From assembly GCA_024235395.1 (NCBI GenBank), contig JACKMK010000004.1, positions 186,001-250,000 of the forward strand: a stretch of 64,000 nucleotides of DNA, in the 5' to 3' direction. This document shows, one piece after another, positions 8,691-17,353 of the stretch (its first letter is position 1; the number at the start of each line of letters is the position of its first letter). The stretch comes from Chromatiaceae bacterium. GTDB taxonomy: Bacteria; Pseudomonadota; Gammaproteobacteria; Chromatiales; Chromatiaceae. The translations under genes and the position numbers were made by a program. Below the pieces are notes generated by a model. That model was not told where the DNA came from, ran no database searches, and saw only the letters and a list, made by a program, of their open reading frames with translations.

Positions 8691-9893
8691 CAGGGCCCTG
8701 CCGTAGATGATCTTGTAGTTGGCGATGCTCCTGTCCCAGTTGCGTTCCTGTTCCACGAAACGCCGGCCATTGGCGCGCATCGCCGCGCCCCGATCGTGCA
8801 GGTTCAGGGCCGCCAGCGCCTTTTGCGCCAGATCGGCCTGATCTTCGGCGCGAAACAGAAAGCCGGTCTCGCCGTCCTCGATCAGTTCCTTGTGACCACC
8901 CACGTCCGAAGCGATGAGCAGGTGGCCTTGCGCCATCGCCTCCAGAGGCTTCAGGGGTGTCACCAGATCCGTCAGGCGCATCGCGTGGCGCGGATACGCG
9001 AGTAGATCGACGAGGTCGTAGTAGCGACCGATCTCGGCGTGCGGCACCCGGCCGACGAACACCACGCTGTCGGCAACGCCCAGATCGCGTGCCTGGGCCC
9101 TCAGATTGGCCTCCTGGGGACCACCACCCACCAGCAGGATACGCACGTCCGGTGCCTGTTCCAGGATCCGGGGCAGCGCGGCCAGGAGCAGGTCCAATCC
9201 TTCATAGGCATAGAAAGAACCCAGGAATCCGATCACCCGATTGTCTTGCAGGCCGAGTTTGGCTTTCAGTTCCGGATCCGGACCGCGACTGAGGCTGAAG
9301 TGATCGATATCCACCGCATTCGGCACCACGCCGATCTTGTCGCCCGGGATGCCGCGGCCGGTGAGGTCGGCTCTGAGCCCCTGGCAGATCGTGACCACCT
9401 GATCGGCGGCGCGCACAGCCCTGGTCTCCATCGACCGGGTCAACCGATAGCGCAACCCGCCCTCTCTCTGGGTGCCATGGTCTACCGCGGCGTCTTCCCA
9501 AAACGCGCGGATCTCGTACACCACGGGAATCCCCAGGGCCTGCCCGACATGAATGGCCGGCCAGGCATTCAGCACGGGAGAATGCGCATGCAGGAGGTCC
9601 GGCCGCAATTGCCTGGCCAGTTCTCCGAGCCGCGCCTCGGTCGCCTGCATCATCGCCCACTGGTTGACGACCGGCAGCCGACTGAACAGACCATGCGGTT
9701 GTGGCGTGCGATGGAAGCGCAGGCCGTCCGCTTCCTCTTCCAGCCCCTGGGCATCGATCTGCTTGGGGCTGGTGAGGTGATGGGTCTCCCACCCCAGGCG
9801 GCGTTGGCCACGGAGGATGTTGGCGCTGCGGAAGGTGTAACCTGAATACAGCGGCAGCGAATGGTCAAACACATGCAGGATGCGCAGGCTCAT
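8676..9893 (-). CDS. exosortase-A-system-associated family 4 glycosyltransferase
   Basis: A 405-residue GT-B glycosyltransferase. The N-terminus MSLRILHVFDHSLPLYSGYTFRS and the following HLTSPKQ are characteristic of the TIGR04063 family that travels with exosortase A and PEP-CTERM exopolysaccharide loci. The C-terminal half has the GT1/GT4 nucleotide-sugar site (GFLGSFYAYEGLDLLL, PLKPLEAMAQGHLLIASDVGG, the E-x7-E type motif). It probably adds a sugar to a polyprenyl-linked extracellular polysaccharide at the inner membrane. wecB lies about 140 bases upstream on the same strand and a PEP-CTERM-like protein gene converges on it. Donor and acceptor sugars cannot be told from sequence. Confidence 0.9.
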   Translation of the reverse strand: MSLRILHVFDHSLPLYSGYTFRSANILRGQRRLGWETHHLTSPKQIDAQGLEEEADGLRFHRTPQPHGLFSRLPVVNQWAMMQATEARLGELARQLRPDLLHAHSPVLNAWPAIHVGQALGIPVVYEIRAFWEDAAVDHGTQREGGLRYRLTRSMETRAVRAADQVVTICQGLRADLTGRGIPGDKIGVVPNAVDIDHFSLSRGPDPELKAKLGLQDNRVIGFLGSFYAYEGLDLLLAALPRILEQAPDVRILLVGGGPQEANLRAQARDLGVADSVVFVGRVPHAEIGRYYDLVDLLAYPRHAMRLTDLVTPLKPLEAMAQGHLLIASDVGGHKELIEDGETGFLFRAEDQADLAQKALAALNLHDRGAAMRANGRRFVEQERNWDRSIANYKIIYGRALGRAL

Positions 9894-10032
9894 AGGGTCT
9901 TCCCGCCCGTTTTCTCGTCGTCGCGCAGCGGCGCGCGACCGGATGGATAGGGGTTCATCGCTGACACGTCAATATCGGCATGCTGCCATCGGGACGGTCA
10001 CGATTGGCGGATGTGTCGTGCATGCCGATCGT

Positions 10033-11130
10033 CTAGCTCAAGTCGTCCAGCCAACGCCTCAGGAAGTCGGCGATACGCCGTGCCGCCTGGCCGTCCCAGA
10101 ACTCCGGGACGCGCCCGCGCTTCCCCCCCGTGGCGAGCACGTCTTCGAACACCGGCCAGATCTTTTCGGGCGCTGGGCCGGTAAGGGTATTGGTACCCTC
10201 TGCGATAGTGATCGGACGCTCGGTGTTGTTCCGCACGGTGATGCAGGGCACGCCCAGTGCCGTGGTCTCTTCCTGCAATCCTCCGGAATCTGTGATGACC
10301 AGGGTCGCGTCGCGGGTCAGCCCCAACATCTCCAGATAGCCCTGCGGTGGCAGCAGTCGGATACCGGGACGCTCCAGCAGCGCCGTGAAGCCGAACTTTT
10401 CCGCGGTGGCGCGCGTGCGCGGATGGATCGGAAACACCACATCGACGTGCTCAGCCACCCGGTTCAAGGTGTCGAGCAGACCCTTGAAGACCGTCCGCTC
10501 ATCGACGTTCGAGGGCCGGTGGAGTGTCACCGCAGCATAACCCCGCGCGGGTCTTCCCCCCAGCGTCGTCGCGGCAGGCACGGCACGTTCCAGGTGCATG
10601 CGTAGCGTGTCGATCATCACGTTGCCGACAAAGTGCACCCTTTCAGCAGCAATCCCCTCTTTCTGCAGGTTGGCCTCGGCCTCGCGTTCGGTCGTGAAAA
10701 GCAGGTCGGATATCTGGTCGGTCAAGACGCGGTTGATCTCTTCGGGCATGGCGCGGTCATAGCTGCGCAGCCCCGCCTCGACATGGATCACCTTGATTCC
10801 CTTCTTCGCGGCCACCAGGGCGCAGGCGATCGTCGAGTTCACATCCCCGACCACCAGCACCGCCCTGGGTCTCTCTTCATCCAGCACCGGCTCGAAGGCA
10901 CGCATGATCTCGGCGGTCTGAACCGCGTGGCTGGCCGAACCGACCTCCAGGTTCACATCCGGTCGCGGAATGCCGAGTTGCTCAAAGAAGCTGTCGCTCA
11001 TGGCCGGATCGTAGTGCTGACCGGTATGCACCAGCTTGGCCTGCACGCCCCTGGCGGCAAAAGCGGCCATGATCGGGGCAATCTTCATGAAATTGGGCCG
11101 CGCCCCGACGATACAGAGTATTTCAGTCAT
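10033..11130 (-). CDS. wecB: UDP-N-acetylglucosamine 2-epimerase (non-hydrolysing)
   Basis: A 365-residue enzyme of the WecB family converting UDP-GlcNAc to UDP-ManNAc in the cytoplasm. Motifs seen: IVGARPNFMKIAPIM at the N-terminus, VVGDVNSTIACALVA, HVEAGLRSYDRAMPEEINR (catalytic Asp/Glu region), TLHRPSNVD, and VITDSGGLQEE for nucleotide binding. Length is typical. It sits upstream of the exosortase-associated glycosyltransferase on the same strand, so it likely supplies a ManNAc-type precursor to an exopolysaccharide. The ATG at 11130 is the natural start of the conserved N-terminus. Confidence 0.95.
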   Translation of the reverse strand: MTEILCIVGARPNFMKIAPIMAAFAARGVQAKLVHTGQHYDPAMSDSFFEQLGIPRPDVNLEVGSASHAVQTAEIMRAFEPVLDEERPRAVLVVGDVNSTIACALVAAKKGIKVIHVEAGLRSYDRAMPEEINRVLTDQISDLLFTTEREAEANLQKEGIAAERVHFVGNVMIDTLRMHLERAVPAATTLGGRPARGYAAVTLHRPSNVDERTVFKGLLDTLNRVAEHVDVVFPIHPRTRATAEKFGFTALLERPGIRLLPPQGYLEMLGLTRDATLVITDSGGLQEETTALGVPCITVRNNTERPITIAEGTNTLTGPAPEKIWPVFEDVLATGGKRGRVPEFWDGQAARRIADFLRRWLDDLS

Positions 11131-11519
11131 TTGATTGGTCTAGACACGCGTCGGCAGAAATCTGGACGGACCGCGGTGCAGCGAATTCGGAGCATTGTTC
11201 GATCAAAGCAGTCCCTGGTGGTCGGTGTCCGGCGTGGCACGGCGCCCGGAATCCGGCATGGTATTGGAAATCTGTTCATCTAGGGAGGGCTGCATTGCCG
11301 ACTACACCACCGAAGGGCGTGACGCCACATTCCCGTTGCGCCTTTCGGCTTCGGCGGGCCTTGAACAGCTATCGGGACCTTGCAGCCAACCTTGAACAGA
11401 CTTTCGCGGCGACCGCCCGCAGGTGCGACGAGTCTACCGCATGCCGGCGATGCCGACCAAAGCCGAGGTCAGCGCTGTTGCCGCCGTGAACAACCGCCGG
11501 CGGGGCGTCGACGGCAGCG
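11131..11519. other. intergenic, no gene recognised
   Basis: 389 bases between wecB and the rhodanese/MBL gene, both on minus. Small open frames here overlap one another and show no family resemblance. The wecB promoter should lie in the upper part; no terminator with a T tract was seen. Confidence 0.4.
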
Positions 11520-12848
11520 CTATTCGAACTCCATGGCCCTGAATATCCGGCTGGCATTCAGCCGCGCAAGCTCTTCGTAGGTATCGAGATGCGCGTAAGC
11601 GGACTGGTCGATGGCCGACGCGTCGACCAGGGTACCGCCGTTTTCGATCAATGCGCCCACCTGCTCACGCATGTAGGCAAGGTAATCCCGGGTATACCGA
11701 CGCACCTCTGACATCGTGGTCGGCACCCCGTGCCCGGGCACCACGGTGGTGGCGCCGAGCGCTTCGAACTTCTCCCAGGTGTCCAGCCAGGCTGCGGTAT
11801 CGGTATTCTCGAAGACCGGCAGCAGTCGTTGATGGAACGCAATATCACCGGCGATAACGATTTTTTCGTCCGGTAACCACACCGAGATATCGCCGGGGCC
11901 GTGTGCCGGACCCAGGCGCAGCAGTTCAATCCGACGTCCTCCCAGATCGATCACCAAGCGCTCGCTGAACGTCTCATCCGGTAGCACCAGTCGGGTGCCC
12001 ATGCCCTTGTCACGCAGACGCGTCAGGACCCGTGTCTGGATCGCCTCGCCGTGTGCCTGCAATTCGGCGAGGGCCTCCTCATGGGCGATGATCTGCGCAC
12101 CCTGCTCCTTCCAGTACGCCGAGCCCATGGCGGCGTGGCCCTGGCCGTTTTCCAACACGACGTATTTCACCGGCTGGTCGGTCAGGCGCATGATCTCTTC
12201 GTGCAAGGCGCGAGCCAGCAGGTAGTTCTCTCCCGCATTGACCACCAGCACGCCATCGGTTGTGATGACAAACGACAGGTTGTTGTTGTGTCCCGAGTTC
12301 TCATAGCTCGGCGGCTGGGTCGCGCCAATCGCCGACCACACACCGTCGGCGACCTGTTGTGGTCGACGGTACAGCATCGTATCGAGAGCGAGATCCGGGG
12401 CCTCGACCGGCAGACCCGCATCGCGCCAGGCGAAGAATCCGTCGGCATAGTTGCTGACCTCGGTATAGCCCATCTCCCTCAAGGTCTTGGCGGCCAACGG
12501 ACTGCGCTCGTTGATACCGCAGTAGACGACAATCGGGGTGGCCGGTTCCGGAACCAGGTCCGGGACCCGAAACTCAAGCCAGCCACGGGGGACGTTGTAA
12601 CTGCGGGGACCGTCGATCATGCCCCCACGCAGCAGGATCTCTCGTGGGGTACGCACGTCGATGAGGACGGTGTTGGGGTGTTGCTCGAGTATTTCCTGCA
12701 GCTGCGTGGTCGTGATGTTGTCGATCTCGGCGTTGACCCTCTCGAGGGTCTGCCGACCCGTCTGGATATCGGCCCGCACCATGCTCGAACAGAGCAGCAA
12801 CATCACCAGGGGATTCTTTGCCCACTCTTTGATCGCGTGACCACGCAT
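11520..12848 (-). CDS. exported rhodanese/metallo-beta-lactamase-fold fusion with degenerate metal motif
   Basis: A 442-residue exported protein (signal segment residues 1-26). Residues 44-150 are a rhodanese domain with active-site Cys110 in VVYCGINERSPLAA. Residues about 165-430 are a metallo-beta-lactamase fold with AHGPGD (His316), AGDIAFH (Asp335) and PGHGVPT (His373). The usual HxHxDH motif is replaced by ENGQGH at 233-238: only the last His is kept, so a normal di-zinc site seems impossible. It resembles SoxH-like periplasmic hydrolases of sulfur metabolism in layout, but the function is unknown. A GGAGG lies before the ATG. No operon partner. Confidence 0.82.
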   Translation of the reverse strand: MRGHAIKEWAKNPLVMLLLCSSMVRADIQTGRQTLERVNAEIDNITTTQLQEILEQHPNTVLIDVRTPREILLRGGMIDGPRSYNVPRGWLEFRVPDLVPEPATPIVVYCGINERSPLAAKTLREMGYTEVSNYADGFFAWRDAGLPVEAPDLALDTMLYRRPQQVADGVWSAIGATQPPSYENSGHNNNLSFVITTDGVLVVNAGENYLLARALHEEIMRLTDQPVKYVVLENGQGHAAMGSAYWKEQGAQIIAHEEALAELQAHGEAIQTRVLTRLRDKGMGTRLVLPDETFSERLVIDLGGRRIELLRLGPAHGPGDISVWLPDEKIVIAGDIAFHQRLLPVFENTDTAAWLDTWEKFEALGATTVVPGHGVPTTMSEVRRYTRDYLAYMREQVGALIENGGTLVDASAIDQSAYAHLDTYEELARLNASRIFRAMEFE

Positions 12849-13213
12849 GGCGGGTTCCTCCGAACAAATGCTTCATTGATGTACTTGCATGCAGGCATAA
12901 GACCTCAGCGTCGCGCGCGCCGCCCAGATCTTCTCAGCGGAACAGGCGATTGGACCGTCTCGCCCGCAAAGCTGGCCAGACAAGCTGCCGCCCCCTGCGC
13001 CGCGTCGTCCTGCGACAGCAATTATGGCGCAACCATCCCCCGCACGGCCAGCCGAACCAACCCGCTGCTCGGCGCGTCGGCGTGCCGGGGCCCCGTCACA
13101 TTCCGCAGCCGGGATCTGCCCCGCCAGGGTCTCCTCGCCCATCGTGACCCAGAGGGCTGCGGCCCCGGCATCGGGGTCGCAGCAGTCATTACTGATCCTC
13201 GGAGCGGACCGGG
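12849..13213. other. intergenic, no gene recognised
   Basis: 365 bases between two minus-strand genes. The stretch is GC-rich with no convincing frame, no T-tract hairpin and no repeat longer than a few bases. It must contain the promoter of the rhodanese/MBL gene at its low-coordinate end. Confidence 0.4.
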
Positions 13214-13885
13214 TCAGCGGATACGGCGAGCCGAGATGCGGGCCACCGGATTGCGCCAATCGTGGATCGCCGGATCGAGTCCGTCGCCACCGTGCACGCC
13301 TCTGTGCACGTGCACGAAACCCTCACCGTCCGCCACGCTGACGCCTTCACCTCCACATGCCGGTCCCGGCACGTGCAGGCAGGACTCGTCATTTTCCTCA
13401 CTACCCGCGTCATACGCGGGGACGATCCGTAGTGTTTCGCCACGCGGCCTCGGCAACGGCATGCCGTCTGCAGCGGCGAATCCGTCATTGGTATTCACCA
13501 GCATCGTCGCGACGCTCAAGACCGTTCTGTCTGAACCACGCACGATCACGCTGATGGAAGCCCCGGGGGGCACGACATCCGCCGCCGTCTGCACATCGCA
13601 TACACCGGGATCGTCTTCCAGTTCACCCGTCAACACGCTCGTATCCCCTCCTTCCGCCAATACTGCCAGGCCTTCACCGGCCGGTTCACCGACCGCGTAC
13701 AGGTGCCTCGACGGCACGTGTGTCGCGGCCAAGGGTGGAGACAGTACCTGCGCGTAGGTCATGTTGGTGATCGTGACTTCGTACGCCTTGTTGCAATGCC
13801 CGACAGCGTTGCCCAGCGCGTGTGCTGCGGTGCCGGCCGACAACAGGCAGGCTGCGATCACCGCCCTCTCGATCTCTTTGCTCAT
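13214..13885 (-). CDS. exported Spondin_N-domain protein
   Basis: A 223-residue protein with a signal peptide (residues about 1-25, ending AAHA) followed by YEVTITNMTYAQVLSPPLAATH, the typical opening of a bacterial Spondin_N domain (PF06468). The central part (LAVLAEGGDTSVLTGEL, VVPPGASISVIV) also fits, and the tail holds HRGVHGGDGLDPAIHDWRNPVARI, usual for this family. Members are secreted and of unknown function. The start at 13885 is preferred because GGAGGAG lies seven bases upstream; the ATG six bases earlier would overlap that site. It stands alone. Confidence 0.82.
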   Translation of the reverse strand: MSKEIERAVIAACLLSAGTAAHALGNAVGHCNKAYEVTITNMTYAQVLSPPLAATHVPSRHLYAVGEPAGEGLAVLAEGGDTSVLTGELEDDPGVCDVQTAADVVPPGASISVIVRGSDRTVLSVATMLVNTNDGFAAADGMPLPRPRGETLRIVPAYDAGSEENDESCLHVPGPACGGEGVSVADGEGFVHVHRGVHGGDGLDPAIHDWRNPVARISARRIR

Positions 13886-14341
13886 TCCCATCCTCCTCCG
13901 TTCATCGATGGATGCAGGCAACAGAGCGGAGTCCAACGCAATGTCGGTGTCACGTCTGAGCCTGTCGACAGGAAAGACCGCATGAGTCGGCAATCGATTG
14001 CAGGGTACCGGATCCGGTCACTCGGCAAAGGAAAGATCGCAGCAGCGACCCAATACACCCGGCGTGGCCTGGAATACCATTTGTGCCGCTTCGCAGCACA
14101 CCCGTCGGGCGAGCCGCCATTGTCGCAGGGGATGCCGAACCCGACCCACGTCACGTTGTGCGCAGGGCGGAAGCTTCGTGATCATTGGAATACCTGACCC
14201 GGCAAAAGCCGGTGCGGCCTCGAAGATGCGATCGGCGGTCGATGCGCCCGAAACCGCAGACCGTCGATCCGACCCTGTTGTGATATTCAGTACATGCAGC
14301 ACCGACAGCGTATGCGTGAACCATTCATCATCCGGTGTCGG
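13886..14341. other. intergenic, no gene recognised
   Basis: 456 bases between two minus-strand genes. A 94-codon frame on minus (14018-14302) has no family resemblance and unusual composition, so it was not called. The promoter of the Spondin_N gene should be here. Confidence 0.4.
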
Positions 14342-16951
14342 TCAATGGAAGAATGCCATTCGATCGAGCATCCTCGCGGCCCGCTCCTTGAGCCCGGCGG
14401 ATGCCGCCGAAGTCTCTTCCGCGAGTGCCGCGTTGCGCTGCGTCAGCTCATCGATGCTGGAGACGGCCTGGTTTACCTGGCTGATACCACTTGCCTGCTC
14501 CTCCGAGGCCGCAACGATCTCGGCGACGATCGCGCCAACCTTCTTGACACCGGTCACGATGTCCCCGAGCACTGCTCCAGACTCATTCACCAGTTCCGTT
14601 CCTGACTTCACTTTTTCGACGCTGTCATTGATCAACTCTTTGATCTCGCGCGCTGCTGTCGCGCTACGTCCGGCCAGGTTGCGCACCTCGCCGGCGACCA
14701 CCGCAAAGCCCCTGCCCTGGTCCCCGGCCCGCGCCGCCTCGACCGAGGCATTGAGTGCCAGCAGGTTGGTCTGGAACGCGATCTCATCGATGACCGCAAT
14801 GATCTCGGCGATCTTCCCGGAAGAACTGCTTATCTTCTGCATCGCGTCCACCGCGCGCGCGACAACATCGCCGCCTTTCTCGGCAGAAACGCGTGCACTC
14901 GATGTCTCCTGGTTTGCAACGCGGGCGTTTTCGGCATTGTTCTGCACGGTCGAAGTGAGCTGCTCCATGCTGGCCGCAGTCTGCTGCAGATTGCCCGCCT
15001 GCTGTTCGCTGCGGGCAGACAGGCTGTCGTTCCCCGCCGAAATCTCACCGCTCGTGCGATCGATCTCCACCGCGAGACTGCGGAGTTCTCCGACCGTATC
15101 CGCAAGGCCCCGCACCGTTCGATTCACATCCTCCTTGAGCGCACCGAAAGCGCCCGCATATTCCGCATCGATGTGCGCGTTCAGGTCGCCATCGGCAAGC
15201 GCACGGAGCGCACGCGCGACGTCACCGATCATGTCCTGAAGCTCGCCAACGAGCGCATTGAATCCCACCGCCAGATCCTGGTAGAAACCGGATTTGCCCT
15301 TTTCCTGGATTCGTTGCGATAGATCGCCGTCGCGTACCGCGCCCACCAGTTGGTCGATCTCCCGCTCTATCGCGACCTCGTCGGTACGATCCGCCCACTC
15401 CACCGCGGTACCCAGTTGCCCACCGCTCGAGTCGATCACCGGGTTCGTCACGATGCGCAGCGTGCGACCACCGATCGTGAACTCGGTACGCCCGGTGTTC
15501 TTCGAATCCGTCGGGATACTCGTACCACCGTCTGCCGCCGCACCAAATTCATCAAAGTTCAGACCGGTGAGTCTGCCGGGGTCAAAATCCCGAATCTTCG
15601 TTCGGATCGCCGCATCTGCCTTCCGGAACAGCTCGGTCGCTGCGCGGTTCGTGTACACGATCTCTCTGGTGGTATCGATCACCATGACACTCGACGAGAC
15701 ATTGTCGAGCGCCGCGCGGATACGAAAGTTTTCCTGGGCGACTTTCCGCTCCTCGGCGATTCGCCGTTCGGCATCTGCGCGCTGCGCAAGCTCGTCCGTG
15801 ATATCCCGCCACTCGGTGATGCTGCCCAGGTACTCGCCTTCGTGCGAATAAACGGGATTCGCACTCAGCACCAGGCTCCGATCGCCCATCTCGGTTGCAA
15901 AGGTGCGCCCTTCGAGAAGTCTTTCGCCGTAGGCATTGCGGACTTTCGGATCGTGCAGAAAATCGACGACGCTTCGGCCGAGCAAGCCGGCCGCGTCGAA
16001 ATCCGGATGCTTCTGCCGCACCGCCTCCTGGATCTCTGCAAACAGAGCACCTGCGGCATCGTTGATATAGATGAGCACATTGTTTTCGTCTGAAACGGAG
16101 ATCGCCGAAGACGCGTTGTCGAGTGCCGACCTCATGCGCCCGTTCTCCTGGGCGGCCTGCTGGATTTCATCCAGCTGCTTGGCCAGCCGTTCGCGCATCC
16201 GAATCAATGCGGCATACACGCCAGTTGGCGGAGCTTTTCCCGGCTGTTCATGACTGGTGAGGTCGCCTTGCGCAATGCGACCCGCGATGCCCTCCAGTTC
16301 GGCCGGATCGCGTCCAACCTGGCGCAGCACGCTGCGGAAAACAAACGCAAGCGCCGTTACAATCGCCACGAATGCCGCCAGACCTATCCAGGTCGCGATC
16401 GCCAGCACCTTGAGCGACCCACGCGAGCGCTCGTTGCCGTCGGCCACCGCCTGGCGCACGCGATCCATGAACGGATCGATCTGACTGGCCAGCTGCTCAG
16501 CGGCCTCGTCGAATTCGCCCATCATCGCGTTGCCACCGGCAGGACCGCGGTCGATGTAGGCCTGCGCCATGCGCTTGCCAACACTGTAATACGCGGTGAA
16601 AGCCGGACGCATCGCAGCATATTCGGCCCGGTGTTCGGCATCCATCCGCTCGAGCTCACCGATCAAGGCTTCAAATCGGCCAGCATTGTCTGCGGCTTCG
16701 TCGAATCCGTCGTTCAAACCGTCGAGCCCGCGCGTGGCGCTGATATCCGTCAACCATTGTTGAACCTGCACGACACTCAGCTTCAACTGGTGCGCACGGT
16801 CCATGATCTCGACATCACGGTGCAGCAGTTGATCCATTTCGCCGGTGACCTGTTTCTCGCTCGCCAGGATGATCCCGAACACTGCCAGGCTCAGTATCAA
16901 CATCGTTGCACCTGCCCCTGACAGCAGCACCTGTAGTTTCATATGTCGCAT
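14342..16951 (-). CDS. methyl-accepting chemotaxis protein with two PAS domains
   Basis: An 869-residue membrane receptor. Residues about 5-26 form TM1, followed by a periplasmic four-helix-bundle sensor, TM2 at about 190-215 and a HAMP-like segment (GRDPAELEGIAGRIAQGDLT). Two PAS domains follow (about 270-395 and 405-525), each opening with RMRSALDNASSAI or RIRAALDNVSSSV. The C-terminal signalling coiled coil carries the highly conserved hairpin tip (IDEIAFQTNLLALNASVEAA, then GRGFAVVAGEVRNLAGRSA). It would feed CheA/CheW, which are not in the window. A second possible ATG lies at 16942. No CheR-tethering pentapeptide is at the C-terminus. Confidence 0.92.
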   Translation of the reverse strand: MRHMKLQVLLSGAGATMLILSLAVFGIILASEKQVTGEMDQLLHRDVEIMDRAHQLKLSVVQVQQWLTDISATRGLDGLNDGFDEAADNAGRFEALIGELERMDAEHRAEYAAMRPAFTAYYSVGKRMAQAYIDRGPAGGNAMMGEFDEAAEQLASQIDPFMDRVRQAVADGNERSRGSLKVLAIATWIGLAAFVAIVTALAFVFRSVLRQVGRDPAELEGIAGRIAQGDLTSHEQPGKAPPTGVYAALIRMRERLAKQLDEIQQAAQENGRMRSALDNASSAISVSDENNVLIYINDAAGALFAEIQEAVRQKHPDFDAAGLLGRSVVDFLHDPKVRNAYGERLLEGRTFATEMGDRSLVLSANPVYSHEGEYLGSITEWRDITDELAQRADAERRIAEERKVAQENFRIRAALDNVSSSVMVIDTTREIVYTNRAATELFRKADAAIRTKIRDFDPGRLTGLNFDEFGAAADGGTSIPTDSKNTGRTEFTIGGRTLRIVTNPVIDSSGGQLGTAVEWADRTDEVAIEREIDQLVGAVRDGDLSQRIQEKGKSGFYQDLAVGFNALVGELQDMIGDVARALRALADGDLNAHIDAEYAGAFGALKEDVNRTVRGLADTVGELRSLAVEIDRTSGEISAGNDSLSARSEQQAGNLQQTAASMEQLTSTVQNNAENARVANQETSSARVSAEKGGDVVARAVDAMQKISSSSGKIAEIIAVIDEIAFQTNLLALNASVEAARAGDQGRGFAVVAGEVRNLAGRSATAAREIKELINDSVEKVKSGTELVNESGAVLGDIVTGVKKVGAIVAEIVAASEEQASGISQVNQAVSSIDELTQRNAALAEETSAASAGLKERAARMLDRMAFFH

Positions 16952-17353
16952 TTTTCGTCCCGGTAAGTCCGCCGTTCGGCCCACGGCCTCTGTTCGAGTG
17001 CCAATCGTTCAGCTATCGGCAGCTCGCTGTATTAATAAACCCAGGTTAATAAGGTTTTCTGGCGGGCCCCGGCTGCCGATCACACAGCCCGGCAGAGCGC
17101 GCCGGGTCCCGGCGACGGGCCTGAATCGTGCGATACTTCGGTCTCAAAGCATCTCCATGGCGGCCGATAAACGAGAACGAGACCGTCGATGGGTTCGGCC
17201 AGCGCTGCAGCCACCCTCGAAAGATTGCGATCCGCCTTGACCCGAACAGGGGCGGCATTGGAAGGTAGCGAGCCTGGCGCGACCGGCGGTTTCCTCTGGA
17301 AAAGCACGCTGGCAGATGCAGACGATGTAGAAAACAATCCGAAAGGTACTTTC
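16952..17353. promoter_or_regulatory. divergent intergenic region with a TTAATAA direct repeat
   Basis: 402 bases separating the divergent chemoreceptor and GH13 genes, so both promoters should be here. An AT-rich patch contains two copies of TTAATAA (17032-17038 and 17046-17052), spaced 14 bases start to start. The frame leading into the GH13 start from 17189 is open but does not look coding. Confidence 0.3.

Noticed and set aside
14018..14302. 94-codon minus frame between the Spondin_N and chemoreceptor genes
   Set aside because: No ribosome site, no family resemblance and a composition unlike neighbouring genes.
17189..17353. 55-codon upstream extension of the GH13 frame
   Set aside because: No conserved sequence or ribosome site; conserved phosphorylase sequence begins at the ATG at 17354.
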